Positions 25,778-34,641 of a stretch of 64,000 nucleotides of DNA are shown in pieces. The notes beneath the pieces were generated by a model, which was not told the DNA's origin, ran no database searches, and saw nothing but the letters and a program-made list of their open reading frames with translations. This DNA comes from Sphingomonas baiyangensis (GTDB lineage: Bacteria > Pseudomonadota > Alphaproteobacteria > Sphingomonadales > Sphingomonadaceae): contig NZ_SWKR01000002.1 in NCBI RefSeq assembly GCF_005144715.1, positions 2,222,227 to 2,286,226 of the forward strand, written 5' to 3'. Position 1 is the stretch's first letter; each line of letters opens with the position of its first letter. A program made the position numbers and the translations under genes.

Positions 25778-26386
25778 TTGGCACGAGCCGAACGCAAGGA
25801 GCGACCGACCGGCAGATTCCACGGCCGCGTGGAAGCCGAAGGGCGCGTGTGCGCGGTGCCGGGCTGCGATGCGCCGGGCGAATTCCGCGCGCCCCCCGCC
25901 GAGCCCGCCCCGCGCATGGACGGTCCCGCGCCGTTCCGCTGGATGTGCCTCGATCATGTCCGCGCGTTCAACGCGGGCTATAATTTCTTCGCCGGCATGA
26001 GCCCCGACGAGATCCACGACGCACAGCGCCCCTATGCCGGCTGGGAGCGCGAGACGCGTGCCTTTGCCGCCAACGGTGCCGATCGCCCGCCGCGCTGGGC
26101 CGATTTCGCCGATCCGCTCGACGCGATCGGTGCACGCTTCCGCCAGCGAATGGAGGCCGAGCGCCCGCGCGCCGATGGTCGTCCGCTATCGGGCCGCGAC
26201 CGCGAGGCGCTGCGTACGCTGGGTCTCGAGCCCGATGCCGATCGCCGGGCGCTTCGCCAGCGTTATGCAGACCTGGTCCGCCGGCTGCATCCCGATCACA
26301 ATGGCGGCGATCGATCGAGCGAGGCGCGGCTGCAAAAGGTCGTCGAGGCCTATCAGCATCTGCGCGGCGCCGCCGCCTTCGCCTGA
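25778..26386 (+). CDS. J-domain protein with N-terminal Cys motif
   Basis: 202 residues. The start is a TTG at 25778, chosen because GGAGGA (25766-25771) sits 6 bases upstream and no ATG is suitable. The N-terminal part holds RVCAVPGCDAPGEF and WMCLDHVRAFNAGYNFFAGM, a possible zinc-binding set of Cys and His. The C-terminal J-domain has DLVRRLHPDHNGGDRSSE with the HPD triad. It stimulates an Hsp70 partner, perhaps for a specific client. It is divergent from bolA, and a strong hairpin follows. Confidence 0.85.
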   Translation: MARAERKERPTGRFHGRVEAEGRVCAVPGCDAPGEFRAPPAEPAPRMDGPAPFRWMCLDHVRAFNAGYNFFAGMSPDEIHDAQRPYAGWERETRAFAANGADRPPRWADFADPLDAIGARFRQRMEAERPRADGRPLSGRDREALRTLGLEPDADRRALRQRYADLVRRLHPDHNGGDRSSEARLQKVVEAYQHLRGAAAFA

Positions 26387-26394
26387 TACGAAAA

Positions 26395-26423
26395 GGGGGC
26401 GGACGCCGATGGCGCCCGCCCCC
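26395..26423. terminator. Bidirectional GC-rich terminator between J-domain and phasin genes
   Basis: Arms 26395-26407 and 26411-26423 pair over 13 bases with one mismatch and a 3-base loop. A TTTT run follows on the minus strand, so it is a good Rho-independent terminator for the phasin transcript and may also stop the J-domain mRNA. Confidence 0.8.
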
Positions 26424-26445
26424 CAATACGTCAGGTGCCGATCGC

Positions 26446-27297
26446 TCAGGCGACCATCTTCACCTTCTCGGCCGCGACCGCCATGCGGTTCGACAGCGGC
26501 TGCGCGGCGTCGCCGGCGAGCTTTAGCATGTGCTCGGTCGCCTTCGAGGCTTCGGCCACATACATGTCGAACGCCGAGCGAAAATAGTCGCTCTGCAGCT
26601 TGAACAGCTCGGTGGGCGACTTGACCTGCGCCATCGTCTTCATCGTCGTGCTCGCCTGCTCGAACGACTTGCGGCTGTACTCGGCGGCTTCCTGGCCGAG
26701 CGATTCCATGCCCTTGGCGGCGATGCGGCTCGATTCGACCATCGCTTCGATGTTGCCCTTGGCGAGGTCGTTCATTTCCTCGACGATGCGAGCGTTCTTC
26801 TCCATCGCCGACTTGGCGCGGTCGTTCATGTCGGCGAACATCGCCTGGCCCTTGCCGGCCATGTTCTCGGTCATCGTCTCGGCGGCGTTCTTCATTTCGG
26901 TCTGCATGCTGGCGGTTTCCTTCTGTACGGTTTGTGCCGCCTCGACTGCGGCTTTCTTGGTATTCTCGGTTGCGGCGACGGTCTGCTCGACGACCGCTTC
27001 GGTCGCTTCGCGCACGGTTTCAGCGGCCTGCACGGCCACCGGGCTGACCATCGCGGCCGGCTTGGTGTCGCCGATCTCGGTCTTGGCCGCGACCGGCCCC
27101 GGCGGCGCCGAAACGGCGAGTTGCGACGACGCAGGCTTCACGGGTGCCGCTTGCGGCTTGGGCGGCTGAGCCAGGATCGCCGATCCGGCCTTTGGCGCCG
27201 CTGCCTTGGCGGCGGGCTTCGCTGCGGCCTTCGTTTCGGTCGACTTTGCGGGGCGCCCGGCGCTCGCCGAGCGCGGGCTCGTGGACTTCGCGGCCAT
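26446..27297 (-). CDS. Phasin (PHA granule-associated protein)
   Basis: 283 residues from the ATG at 27297, after a GGAGG site. Residues 1-90 are a Lys/Ala/Pro-rich tail resembling the PhaF/H1-like basic extension (AAAKPAAKAAAPKAG). Residues about 110-283 form long amphipathic helices with the phasin stretch FEQASTTMKTMAQVKSPTELFKLQSDYFRSAFD. It coats PHB granules and controls their number and size. It lies directly downstream of phaC, and the gap contains a promoter with palindromes shared with phaZ. Confidence 0.9.
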   Translation of the reverse strand: MAAKSTSPRSASAGRPAKSTETKAAAKPAAKAAAPKAGSAILAQPPKPQAAPVKPASSQLAVSAPPGPVAAKTEIGDTKPAAMVSPVAVQAAETVREATEAVVEQTVAATENTKKAAVEAAQTVQKETASMQTEMKNAAETMTENMAGKGQAMFADMNDRAKSAMEKNARIVEEMNDLAKGNIEAMVESSRIAAKGMESLGQEAAEYSRKSFEQASTTMKTMAQVKSPTELFKLQSDYFRSAFDMYVAEASKATEHMLKLAGDAAQPLSNRMAVAAEKVKMVA

Positions 27298-27319
27298 GGG
27301 GCCTCCGACACAGTTGATG

Positions 27320-27384
27320 TTGCGTTGCAGCAAATACGGTATCGCTGCCGCAATTTCAAGTGCCGATTGTGCGCTGCAACAAAA
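27320..27384 (-). promoter_or_regulatory. Phasin promoter with TTGC/GCAA operator sites
   Basis: On the minus strand, TTGAAA (27359-27354) and TATTTG (27336-27331) are 17 bases apart. Palindrome-like sites flank them: TTGCTGCAACGCAA covers 27333-27320 over the -10 box, and GTTGCAGCGCA lies at 27380-27370 upstream. The second is identical to the phaZ site. A PhaR-like repressor released by PHA is the natural candidate. Confidence 0.5.
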
Positions 27385-27410
27385 GCGTAACCCGCAGTAA
27401 AGCTTTGTAT

Positions 27411-29189
27411 TCAACGCATACGAACATAGTCTCCGGGCGCATCAGCCAGCGCAGCAAGCGCACCCTCTCCAGGGATACGCGCACTCTCGGCGGCAACCTT
27501 TGCCGGTGCCCGTTCGCCGATCCAGCCAAGCCAGTCGGGCCACCAGCTTCCCTTGGTTTCGCGCGCACCGGCAACGAAGGCCTCGAGCGTTTCGGCGGGC
27601 TCGTCGTTGGTCCAATACTGGTATTTCTGCGCGCTCGGCGGATTGACAACGCCCGCGATATGTCCCGATCCCGCCAGCACGAAGCGGATGGGTCCGGCAA
27701 AATGCTGCGTGATCTTCCACACGCTTTCGGCCGGCGCGATATGGTCTTCGCGGCCCGCCTGTACATAGGTGGGCGTGCGCACCGTGCCGAGATCGATCGG
27801 CGTGCCGGAAATGCTGATCGCGCCGGGCCGCACCAGCTTGTTGTCGCGATAGAGATCGCTCAGATAGCTTTGATGCCAGCGCGCCGGCAGGTTCGTTACA
27901 TCTCCGTTCCAGTGCAGCAGGTCGAACGGCGCATATTCCTCGCCCATCAGATAGTTGTTCGTCACATAGTTCCAGATGAGGTCGCGCCCGCGCAGCAGGT
28001 TGAACGTCGCGGCCATGTAGCGCCCGTCGAGATAGCCGTCGCCCGAGAGCGACTGGATGAGCTTGAGCTGCTCGTCGTCGACGAAGAGGTTGAGATCACC
28101 CGCCTGCTCGAAATCAACCTGGGCTGTGAAGAAGGTGGCGCTCGCCACCTTGCCCGCCTCGCCGCGCGCCTCGAGCAGCGCCAGCGTCGCAGCAAGCGTG
28201 GTGCCCGCCACGCAATAGCCGATGGCGTGCACACTCTCGACGCCGAGCAGCTCGCGGATCGTGTCGATCGCGTCGATCTGGCCGCGTTCGACATAATCGT
28301 CCCACACCACGTCCTTCATGCTGGCGTCGGCCGACTTCCACGACACGACGAACACGCTCAGCCCCTGCTCGACCGCCCAGCGGATGAAGCTCTTCTCGGG
28401 CGTCAGGTCGAGGATGTAGAAGCGGTTGATCCACGGCGGAAAGATCACCAGCGGCGTTGCGAACACCTGCTCGGTGGTCGGCGCATAGTGGATCAGCTCA
28501 TACAGCGGCGTGCGCTTCACCACCTTGCCCGGCGTGGTGGCGATGTTGCGCCCGACCTCGAACGCTGCCGAATCGGTGTGCGTCAGCTGGCCCTTCTCGA
28601 TATCGGCCAGCATGTTCTGCAGACCCTTCAGCATGCTCTCGCCGCGCGTCTCGACAATTTTCTCGAGCACCAGCGGGTTGGTGGCGGCGAAGTTCGACGG
28701 GCTCATCGCGTCGATGAAGCCTTGCGTGGCGAAGCGGATGCGCTCCTTCTGCCGCTCGTCGACACCGTCGATCGCATCGACGCCCTTCACCATATGATCG
28801 GCGATCAGCAGATAGCTCTGCCGGATGAAGTCGAACAGCGGCTGCTCGCGCCATTGCGGCGCCTTGAAGCGCTTGTCGCGCGCACGCTCGGGCGGCTCGG
28901 GGGGCGCCGCACCCGCTGCCGCCGGATCGAGGAAGCGCTGCCAGAGCTGCATCGTATCGGCCCAGAAATCGGCCGAGGCGCGGATCGCGGGCACCGGGTC
29001 GAACAATGCGGGCGGCGACGCCGGCGAGTGGGCGGGCGGCTCGGGCAGGCGCGCGAGCATGTCGAAGCCATGCTCCATCAGCATCTGCTGCGCGCGGCCC
29101 ATCACCCAGGTCCAGTGCTGGAGTTCCTCGAGCGTCGGGATCGCGGGCAAGGCAGCCTGCGATCCATCGGTATGCGCGCGGTCGGCCAT
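27411..29189 (-). CDS. phaC: Class I poly(3-hydroxyalkanoate) synthase PhaC
   Basis: 592 residues, the size of class I PhaC. The lipase-like box is HAIGYCVAGT with nucleophile Cys326. The catalytic Asp lies in GREDHIAPAESVWK and the His in GSGHIAGVVNPP. A conserved WNYVTNNYLMGEEY region precedes them. It polymerises (R)-3-hydroxyacyl-CoA to PHA at the granule surface without a partner subunit. An AGGAGAGG ribosome site lies upstream. It diverges from alaC across about 95 bases and is followed on the same strand by the phasin. Confidence 0.96.
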   Translation of the reverse strand: MADRAHTDGSQAALPAIPTLEELQHWTWVMGRAQQMLMEHGFDMLARLPEPPAHSPASPPALFDPVPAIRASADFWADTMQLWQRFLDPAAAGAAPPEPPERARDKRFKAPQWREQPLFDFIRQSYLLIADHMVKGVDAIDGVDERQKERIRFATQGFIDAMSPSNFAATNPLVLEKIVETRGESMLKGLQNMLADIEKGQLTHTDSAAFEVGRNIATTPGKVVKRTPLYELIHYAPTTEQVFATPLVIFPPWINRFYILDLTPEKSFIRWAVEQGLSVFVVSWKSADASMKDVVWDDYVERGQIDAIDTIRELLGVESVHAIGYCVAGTTLAATLALLEARGEAGKVASATFFTAQVDFEQAGDLNLFVDDEQLKLIQSLSGDGYLDGRYMAATFNLLRGRDLIWNYVTNNYLMGEEYAPFDLLHWNGDVTNLPARWHQSYLSDLYRDNKLVRPGAISISGTPIDLGTVRTPTYVQAGREDHIAPAESVWKITQHFAGPIRFVLAGSGHIAGVVNPPSAQKYQYWTNDEPAETLEAFVAGARETKGSWWPDWLGWIGERAPAKVAAESARIPGEGALAALADAPGDYVRMR

Positions 29190-29285
29190 CGTCCTCTCCT
29201 ATGGCAGTCGCCGGTTGGGCTTCGTATAGCGGACGGGGGCGGCGCGCGTGAACCCGCGCATCGCCCCGCTTGAAAGGTTCAACGC

Positions 29286-30494
29286 ATGTCCGACGAATTC
29301 TACCGCATCAAACGCCTGCCGCCCTATGTGATCGCCGAAGTCAATGCGATGCGGGCAGCGGCGCGCGCGGGCGGCGAGGACATCATCGACCTGGGGATGG
29401 GCAATCCCGATCTGCCGCCGCCGCCGCACGTCATCGACAAATTGTGCGAGGTCGCGCGCAAGCCCTCGGCGCATGGCTATTCGCAGTCGAAGGGTATTCC
29501 GGGCCTCAGGCGCGCACAGGCCAATTATTACGGCCGCCGCTTCGGTGTCGACGTCGATCCCGAGACCGAGGTCGTCGTGACGATGGGGTCGAAGGAAGGG
29601 CTGGCGAGCCTCGCCACCGCGATCACCGCGCCCGGCGATGTCGTGCTGGCGCCCAATCCAAGCTACCCGATCCACACCTTCGGCTTCATCATCGCCGGCG
29701 CCACGATCCGCAGCGTGCCGACGACGCCGAACGAGGAATATTTCCGCAGCCTCGATCGCGCGATGGCGTTCACGGTGCCGCGGCCCAGCATCCTCGTCGT
29801 CAACTACCCCTCGAACCCCACCGCCGAGACGGTCGATCTGGCGTTCTACGAACGGCTGGTCGCATGGGCGAAGGAGAACAGGGTCTGGGTGCTTTCCGAC
29901 CTCGCCTATTCGGAGCTCTATTTCGACGGCCGCCCGACGCGCTCGATCCTCGAAGTGCCGGGTGCCAAGGACGTGGCGATCGAGTTCACCTCGCTCTCGA
30001 AGACCTATTCGATGGCGGGCTGGCGCATGGGGTTCGCGGTAGGCAATGCGCGGCTGATCGCGGCGATGACGCGCGTGAAGTCGTATCTTGATTACGGCGC
30101 GTTCACCCCCATTCAGGCGGCGGCGTGCGCGGCGCTCAACGGACCGCAGGACATCGTCGAGACCAACCGCCAGCTCTATCACAAGCGGCGCGACGTGATG
30201 GTCGAGGCGTTCGGCCGCGCCGGCTGGGACATTCCGCCGCCCGCCGCCAGCATGTTCGCCTGGGCATCATTGCCGCCGGCGCTGCGCGAAATGGGCAGCC
30301 TTGAGTTTTCCAAGCAATTGCTCACCCAAGCCAAGGTCGCCGTCGCGCCGGGCGTCGGATATGGCGAGGACGGCGAGGGCTATGTGCGCATCGCGATGGT
30401 CGAGAACGAGCAGCGCCTGCGCCAGGCGGCCCGCAACATCCGCCGCTATCTGCAATCGATGGGCGTCAATGCCCCCGTCGCGCAGGCGGGCTGA
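29286..30494 (+). CDS. alaC: Class I PLP aminotransferase (AlaC/LL-DAP-aminotransferase-like)
   Basis: 402 residues. The fold-type I signature is visible: DLGMGNPDLPPPPHV, VNYPSNPTAE, DLAYSELYFDG, and the PLP-lysine motif SLSKTYSMAGWRMGF with Lys near residue 239. The sequence resembles AlaC-type glutamate-pyruvate aminotransferases and the closely related LL-diaminopimelate aminotransferases. Alanine synthesis from pyruvate and glutamate is the most likely reaction, but the specificity is not certain. A thioesterase gene follows after 8 bases. Confidence 0.85.
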   Translation: MSDEFYRIKRLPPYVIAEVNAMRAAARAGGEDIIDLGMGNPDLPPPPHVIDKLCEVARKPSAHGYSQSKGIPGLRRAQANYYGRRFGVDVDPETEVVVTMGSKEGLASLATAITAPGDVVLAPNPSYPIHTFGFIIAGATIRSVPTTPNEEYFRSLDRAMAFTVPRPSILVVNYPSNPTAETVDLAFYERLVAWAKENRVWVLSDLAYSELYFDGRPTRSILEVPGAKDVAIEFTSLSKTYSMAGWRMGFAVGNARLIAAMTRVKSYLDYGAFTPIQAAACAALNGPQDIVETNRQLYHKRRDVMVEAFGRAGWDIPPPAASMFAWASLPPALREMGSLEFSKQLLTQAKVAVAPGVGYGEDGEGYVRIAMVENEQRLRQAARNIRRYLQSMGVNAPVAQAG

Positions 30495-30502
30495 CCGGCC
30501 GC

Positions 30503-30931
30503 ATGCCCCGCCCCGGCTTCGCCTTCTCGACGCGCTTTCGCGTCCGCTATGCCGAGATCGACGGGCAGAAGGTGGTCTTCAATTCGCGCTACCTAGAATA
30601 TGTCGACGTCGCCGCGACCGAGTTCTGGGAATGGACGGGCATCGCCCCCGCGCTCGGGCCGCTATGGACCGACACCGAATTCCACGTCCGCCGCAGCGAG
30701 ATCGACTATCTGAAGCCGTTCATCTGGGGCGACACGATCGAGGCGTTCGCGCGAATCGAGCGGATCGGCCACACCAGTATCGTCCAGCGCTACGAGCTGG
30801 CGCACGCCGACACGGGCGCGCTGCACGCCGCGATCGACATGGTAGTGGTGAACGTCGATCTGCCGACGGGCCGGCCGGCACCGATCGACGAGCGAGTCCG
30901 CGCGTTTCTGGCGGCGCTGCCGCAGGACTGA
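30503..30931 (+). CDS. Acyl-CoA thioesterase, 4-hydroxybenzoyl-CoA-thioesterase type
   Basis: 142 residues of hot-dog fold. The motif FRVRYAEIDGQKVVFNSRYLEYVDVAATEFW near residues 10-40 carries the Asp and the YLEY segment of the 4HBT/YbgC family, and VRRSEIDYLKPFIWGDTIEAF follows. It cleaves acyl-CoA or aryl-CoA to free acids; the physiological substrate is unknown. It is probably co-transcribed with alaC. Confidence 0.88.
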   Translation: MPRPGFAFSTRFRVRYAEIDGQKVVFNSRYLEYVDVAATEFWEWTGIAPALGPLWTDTEFHVRRSEIDYLKPFIWGDTIEAFARIERIGHTSIVQRYELAHADTGALHAAIDMVVVNVDLPTGRPAPIDERVRAFLAALPQD

Positions 30932-30951
30932 ATGCCGGCGATGTGAGATTC

Positions 30952-31028
30952 TGGTCGGGGCGACAGGATTCGAACCTGCGACCCCCACACCCCCAGTGTG
31001 ATGCGCTACCAGGCTGCGCTACGCCCCG
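30952..31028 (-). tRNA. tRNA-Pro (anticodon GGG), CCA encoded
   Basis: On the minus strand the 77-base gene runs from CGGGGCG (31028-31022) to CGCCCCG-ACCA. The acceptor stem is seven pairs, the D-arm has GTAGCGCAGCCTGGTAGCGCA, the T-arm has GGTTCGAATCC, and the anticodon loop CTGGGGG reads GGG. The CCA end is in the DNA. It shows the same D-arm as other bacterial tRNA-Pro. Confidence 0.95.
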
Positions 31029-31082
31029 ACCAAGGTGGGCGCCTCTACGCGGGTTGGGCGCAGCGCGCAAGGGGGATGCGGC

Positions 31083-31412
31083 CTACTCCTCGACCGGCAG
31101 CAGCGGCTCGGGCGTGCCGGTGGCGTCGGGAGCCGGCGCGCTGCGGTCGATCCGCGCGGTCATGCCGACGGCATCGGCATCCTCGAGCATCTGCTCGTCC
31201 TCGGCCAGCGGCTCGGGCGTCGGCGTGGGGCTGGGCGTTGGCGTCGGCTCGGGCAGCGGCGCGAGGCTCGGCAGCGGCTCGGGCGTGGGCAGCGGCTCGG
31301 GTTCCGAATAGCTGTTGTCGGGGCCGGGCTCGGCGGGCACCTCGGGCTCGCCCGAACAGGCGGCCAGCATCAAGAGCGGCGAAAGCGCGAGAGCGGCAAG
31401 GCGCGAGTGCAT
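31083..31412 (-). CDS. Pro/Glu-rich lipoprotein (109 aa)
   Basis: 109 residues from the ATG at 31412. The N-terminus is a lipoprotein signal with lipobox MLAACS (Cys19). The mature part is a repetitive Pro-Thr/Pro-Glu stretch (residues 35-70), then an acidic Asp-Glu segment and a short tail. Such extended chains often act as periplasmic spacers. No domain is present. It follows the L,D-transpeptidase gene on the same strand by 23 bases, so a cell-envelope role is likely, by context. Confidence 0.7.
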   Translation of the reverse strand: MHSRLAALALSPLLMLAACSGEPEVPAEPGPDNSYSEPEPLPTPEPLPSLAPLPEPTPTPSPTPTPEPLAEDEQMLEDADAVGMTARIDRSAPAPDATGTPEPLLPVEE

Positions 31413-31435
31413 CGTTCGATATCCCTGGTTGTCGT

Positions 31436-32932
31436 TCAGCGCGCCGCGACCTGCGCTGCGGCGCGGCGTTCGATCTTGTCGGCGAGCACGCCGTCCCAGC
31501 CATAGGGATCGGCGCGGAAGTTCATCGCGCCGTTCGCGCTGGCGAAGGCGGTCCAGTAGAGCAGATAGACCTCGACCGGCGTGTTGAGGCGCGCGCGCAC
31601 CGTCTTGGTCGTCGTCGTCACCTGCTCGTCGATCGCGGCCTCGCTCCACTCGGGCACGTCGCGCAGCAGCCGCTTGGCAAGCGCATCAGGCTTTTCGAGC
31701 CGGATGCAGCCATGGCTCGCGAGCCGGTCGAACCGGCTGAACCCTGCCTTGGCAGGCGTATCGTGCAGATAGACCGCGAACGGGTTGTCGAAATCGAACT
31801 TGAAGCGGCCGAGCGCGCTGGTGTCGCCCGATGCCTGTTGCAGCCGCCGCCCCTCGCCCTCGCCGATCACGCGGAAGCCATTGGCCTTGAGATAGCCCAT
31901 GCCCTTGGGCCAGAGCTCGGCATTGGCGATGCTCGACGGCACGTTCCACGGCGGATTGAGCACCACCGAATGGATCGTCGAGGCGAGCATCGGAGTCTCG
32001 CCGCCATCGGGCTTGCCCGTAACCGCCTTCATCGACATCACCGGCTGGTCGCCCTCGAAAACCGTCAGCACCGCAGCGGCGATGTTCACCTGCACGCGAT
32101 CCTTGGGCATCTGCGTCGGCATCCAGCGCCAGCGTTCCATGTTCGCCATGATCTGGCGGACGCGATCGCGCGCGGGCACGTTGAGCGCCGCCAGCGTCTG
32201 CTTCGAAACGAGTCCGCTGGGGTTGAGGCCGTAGCGCCGCTGCGCGCGCACGACGGCGGCCTTGAGCTCGGCGTCGAAGCTGTCGCCGGTAGCCGCAACC
32301 TCGCCATCCTCGATCGCCAGGCGCTTGCGCAGCGCCGCCACGCGCGCGCCCTTGGCCCCCTGCGCCAGATCGGGACCATCGGGCAGCGCCTGCCAGCCCC
32401 CCTTGGCAACGATCGCGCGGTAGCGCGTAAGCCCCGCCTTCAGCCCCTCATAGCCGGCATAGGGCGGCGGCAGCGAAGCGAACCAGGCAGTGATGCGGTC
32501 ATCGGCGACCGCCTTGGCGAAACCGGGCAGCGGATCGAACGTGCCGGGCCTGAGCGCCCAGTCCGACTGGAAATCGGCGGTGTCGAGCCGGCCGGTGCGG
32601 ACCGCGCTCGCATGATCGAGCGCGGCGCGCACCAGCGCGTCGTGCGCCTCGGGCACCGCGACGGCGGCATCCACGCGGCGCAGCCCCTGTTCGGCGCTGT
32701 TGGCCTCGAGCAGTTGTGCCAGCTCGGTTGCCTGCTCGGGAGTCAGTCGGGGAAGCTCGGGCACCGGCTGGATGACCGGCACTGGCATCGCCTGCGGTGC
32801 GACCGACGAAGGCGGCAGCGTGATGCTGCGCGGGGCGGCGGGAGCGGGAGCGATCTGCGCATGGGCGGCGGTCGTCGCCGCTACCGCGCCGGTCAACGCC
32901 AGAAATCGAAAGGGTAGCGATTTGCTCGTCAT
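31436..32932 (-). CDS. L,D-transpeptidase (YcbB/LdtD-like)
   Basis: 498 residues from the ATG at 32932 behind a GGTGAGA site. A signal peptide of about 25 residues leads to a periplasmic protein. Order after that: a Pro-rich linker, a scaffold domain, a peptidoglycan-binding segment (RRYGLNPSGLVSKQTLAALN, about 270-290), then the YkuD catalytic domain with SHGCIRLEKPDAL, Cys near residue 405. It makes 3-3 cross-links in murein or attaches proteins to it. The lipoprotein gene downstream and recycling genes elsewhere in the window fit envelope work. Confidence 0.92.
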   Translation of the reverse strand: MTSKSLPFRFLALTGAVAATTAAHAQIAPAPAAPRSITLPPSSVAPQAMPVPVIQPVPELPRLTPEQATELAQLLEANSAEQGLRRVDAAVAVPEAHDALVRAALDHASAVRTGRLDTADFQSDWALRPGTFDPLPGFAKAVADDRITAWFASLPPPYAGYEGLKAGLTRYRAIVAKGGWQALPDGPDLAQGAKGARVAALRKRLAIEDGEVAATGDSFDAELKAAVVRAQRRYGLNPSGLVSKQTLAALNVPARDRVRQIMANMERWRWMPTQMPKDRVQVNIAAAVLTVFEGDQPVMSMKAVTGKPDGGETPMLASTIHSVVLNPPWNVPSSIANAELWPKGMGYLKANGFRVIGEGEGRRLQQASGDTSALGRFKFDFDNPFAVYLHDTPAKAGFSRFDRLASHGCIRLEKPDALAKRLLRDVPEWSEAAIDEQVTTTTKTVRARLNTPVEVYLLYWTAFASANGAMNFRADPYGWDGVLADKIERRAAAQVAAR

Positions 32933-33005
32933 GTCATTCTCACCGGAACCGCCGATACGCCGCGGTCCGTTCCTGCGTGCGCCATACTCGATCGGTCGCG
33001 CGCGT

Positions 33006-34118
33006 TCAAACGGTGCCGTGGCCCAGTGCCATATAGGCATCCGAGCGCATCTCGTTGAGGCGGCTGACGGTGCGCTCGAACTCGAAGGCGCCGTCGCCCG
33101 CTTCGTAGAGCTGTTCGGGCGCGGCATCGGCAGCCGCGAGCAGCTTGACCTTGTGCTCGTACAGCGCGTCGATCAGCGTGACGAAGCGCGCCGCCTCGTT
33201 GCGGTTTTCCGGACCCAGCCGCGGGATGCCGACGATGACGACGGTATGGAACCGCCGCGCGACGGCGAGATAGTCGGGTGCGCCGCGCGCCTCGCCGCAC
33301 AGGCGCTTGAAGCTGAACACCGCCACACCTTTCAGGCATTTGGGCACGTGCAGCATCCGCCCGCCGCCCACGTCGAGTTCGCACGCGGGTACGTGCGCGC
33401 GGTCCTCGGGCGGATAGTCGGTCAGGCGGAAGAACGCCGCCGAGAGCGCCGCCGTCGCCTCTGCACCGTTGGGCGTCAGCCAGGTGTCGATCGCGCCCAG
33501 CCGGTCGCGGCGATAATCGACGGGGCCGTTGAGCGGCAGCACGTCCATCTGCGCTTCGATCAGGTCGATGAAGGGCAGGAAATGCTCGCGGTTGAGACCG
33601 TCCTTGTAGAGATCGCGCGGCGGCCGGTTCGACGTCGCGACCATGGTGAGGCCGTGCCCCAGCATCGCGGTGAACAGACGCGACAGCACCATCGCATCGG
33701 CGCTGTTGTTGATGACCATCTCGTCGAACGCCAGCAACCGCGTCTCGCCCACCAGCGCGGCGGCAACGGGAGCGATGGGATCGCCCGTCTGGTTGCGACG
33801 CTCGGCATGCAGGCGCGCGTGCACCTCGATCATGAAGGCATGGAAATGCACTCGACGCTTCCGCCGTACCGCGACGTGATCGTAGAACAGGTCCATCAGC
33901 ATCGACTTGCCGCGCCCCACCCCGCCCCACAGATATACGCCGCGCGGCGGCTCGGGCGCGCGGCCGAGCACGCGCCACAACAGGCTGCCTTTCTTCGGCG
34001 CCGATTCGAGCGCCGCCGCCAGCGTGTCGAGCCGCTCGGCGGCCGCCAACTGATCGGCATCGGGCCGCAGTTCGCCTGCTTCCACCAGCGCATGATAGGC
34101 GGCGAGCACCTGCATCAT
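33006..34118 (-). CDS. zapE: Cell-division ATPase ZapE (AFG1-like)
   Basis: 370 residues from the ATG at 34118, in an ATGA overlap with the upstream thioesterase. Walker A is GGVGRGKS near residues 65-72. The family marker HFHAFMIEVHARLH follows, then Walker B LLAFDEMVI and VATSNRPPRDLYKDGLNREHFLPFI, and the end VSRLNEM. ZapE homologues destabilise FtsZ in the late stage of division, and the AFG1 group also acts in protein quality control. Confidence 0.92.
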   Translation of the reverse strand: MMQVLAAYHALVEAGELRPDADQLAAAERLDTLAAALESAPKKGSLLWRVLGRAPEPPRGVYLWGGVGRGKSMLMDLFYDHVAVRRKRRVHFHAFMIEVHARLHAERRNQTGDPIAPVAAALVGETRLLAFDEMVINNSADAMVLSRLFTAMLGHGLTMVATSNRPPRDLYKDGLNREHFLPFIDLIEAQMDVLPLNGPVDYRRDRLGAIDTWLTPNGAEATAALSAAFFRLTDYPPEDRAHVPACELDVGGGRMLHVPKCLKGVAVFSFKRLCGEARGAPDYLAVARRFHTVVIVGIPRLGPENRNEAARFVTLIDALYEHKVKLLAAADAAPEQLYEAGDGAFEFERTVSRLNEMRSDAYMALGHGTV

Positions 34119-34600
34119 GCGCGCGCCGCGCCACCCTTGCGCGCAGTGCAGGCGAAACTCGCGCACGCCGTCTCGTTCTGCACGATCAGCCCGCGCACGA
34201 AGAACATGCGCGCCGTCTCGCGCAACAGCTCGACCACGGCTTCGATCGGGCGCGAGGCATCGGCGCCGGCGATGAACTGCGCCGACAGATCGACCGTGGC
34301 CGCCGGCGCCTGCATCAGCCCCAGCGCGCGCGCGCCGGCGAAGGTAGCGACGTCCATGAACCCCAGCAGCGCGCCGCCATGCACATGGTCGCGCAGATTC
34401 GAATGGAGGCGCTGCGGCACCATCCGCACGCGCGCGACGCGCTCACCTTCGACACGTACCGAGATCGGCGCGAGAAACGCGTTGAAGCGCGTCGGATCGG
34501 TCATTTCCCAGCGATGCCAGCCGGGCAGATCGGGATCGGGAAAATAGCGGAAAGGCTGGTGGGGCAAATCGGTCAACGCGGCACTCCGTTCGCGCGCCAC
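34115..34600 (-). CDS. PaaI-family thioesterase
   Basis: 161 residues. The hot-dog motif NLRDHVHGGALLGFMDVATFAGARA sits at about residues 70-95, with the Asn/His-Gly-Gly-Ala pattern of PaaI-type acyl-CoA thioesterases. A start at 34600 gives a slightly long N-terminus; Met at a later codon is possible. It is translationally coupled to zapE by ATGA overlap. The substrate is unknown. Confidence 0.85.
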   Translation of the reverse strand: MARERSAALTDLPHQPFRYFPDPDLPGWHRWEMTDPTRFNAFLAPISVRVEGERVARVRMVPQRLHSNLRDHVHGGALLGFMDVATFAGARALGLMQAPAATVDLSAQFIAGADASRPIEAVVELLRETARMFFVRGLIVQNETACASFACTARKGGAARA

Positions 34601-34641
34601 CCCTCGACACGCGCCGTCTTGCTGTCAACCGGGGTGCGACC

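Noticed and set aside
30720..31070. A minus-strand frame covering the tRNA-Pro gene
   Set aside because: The GVAQPGSA...RRFESC text is the usual false translation of a tRNA gene and antisense of the thioesterase.
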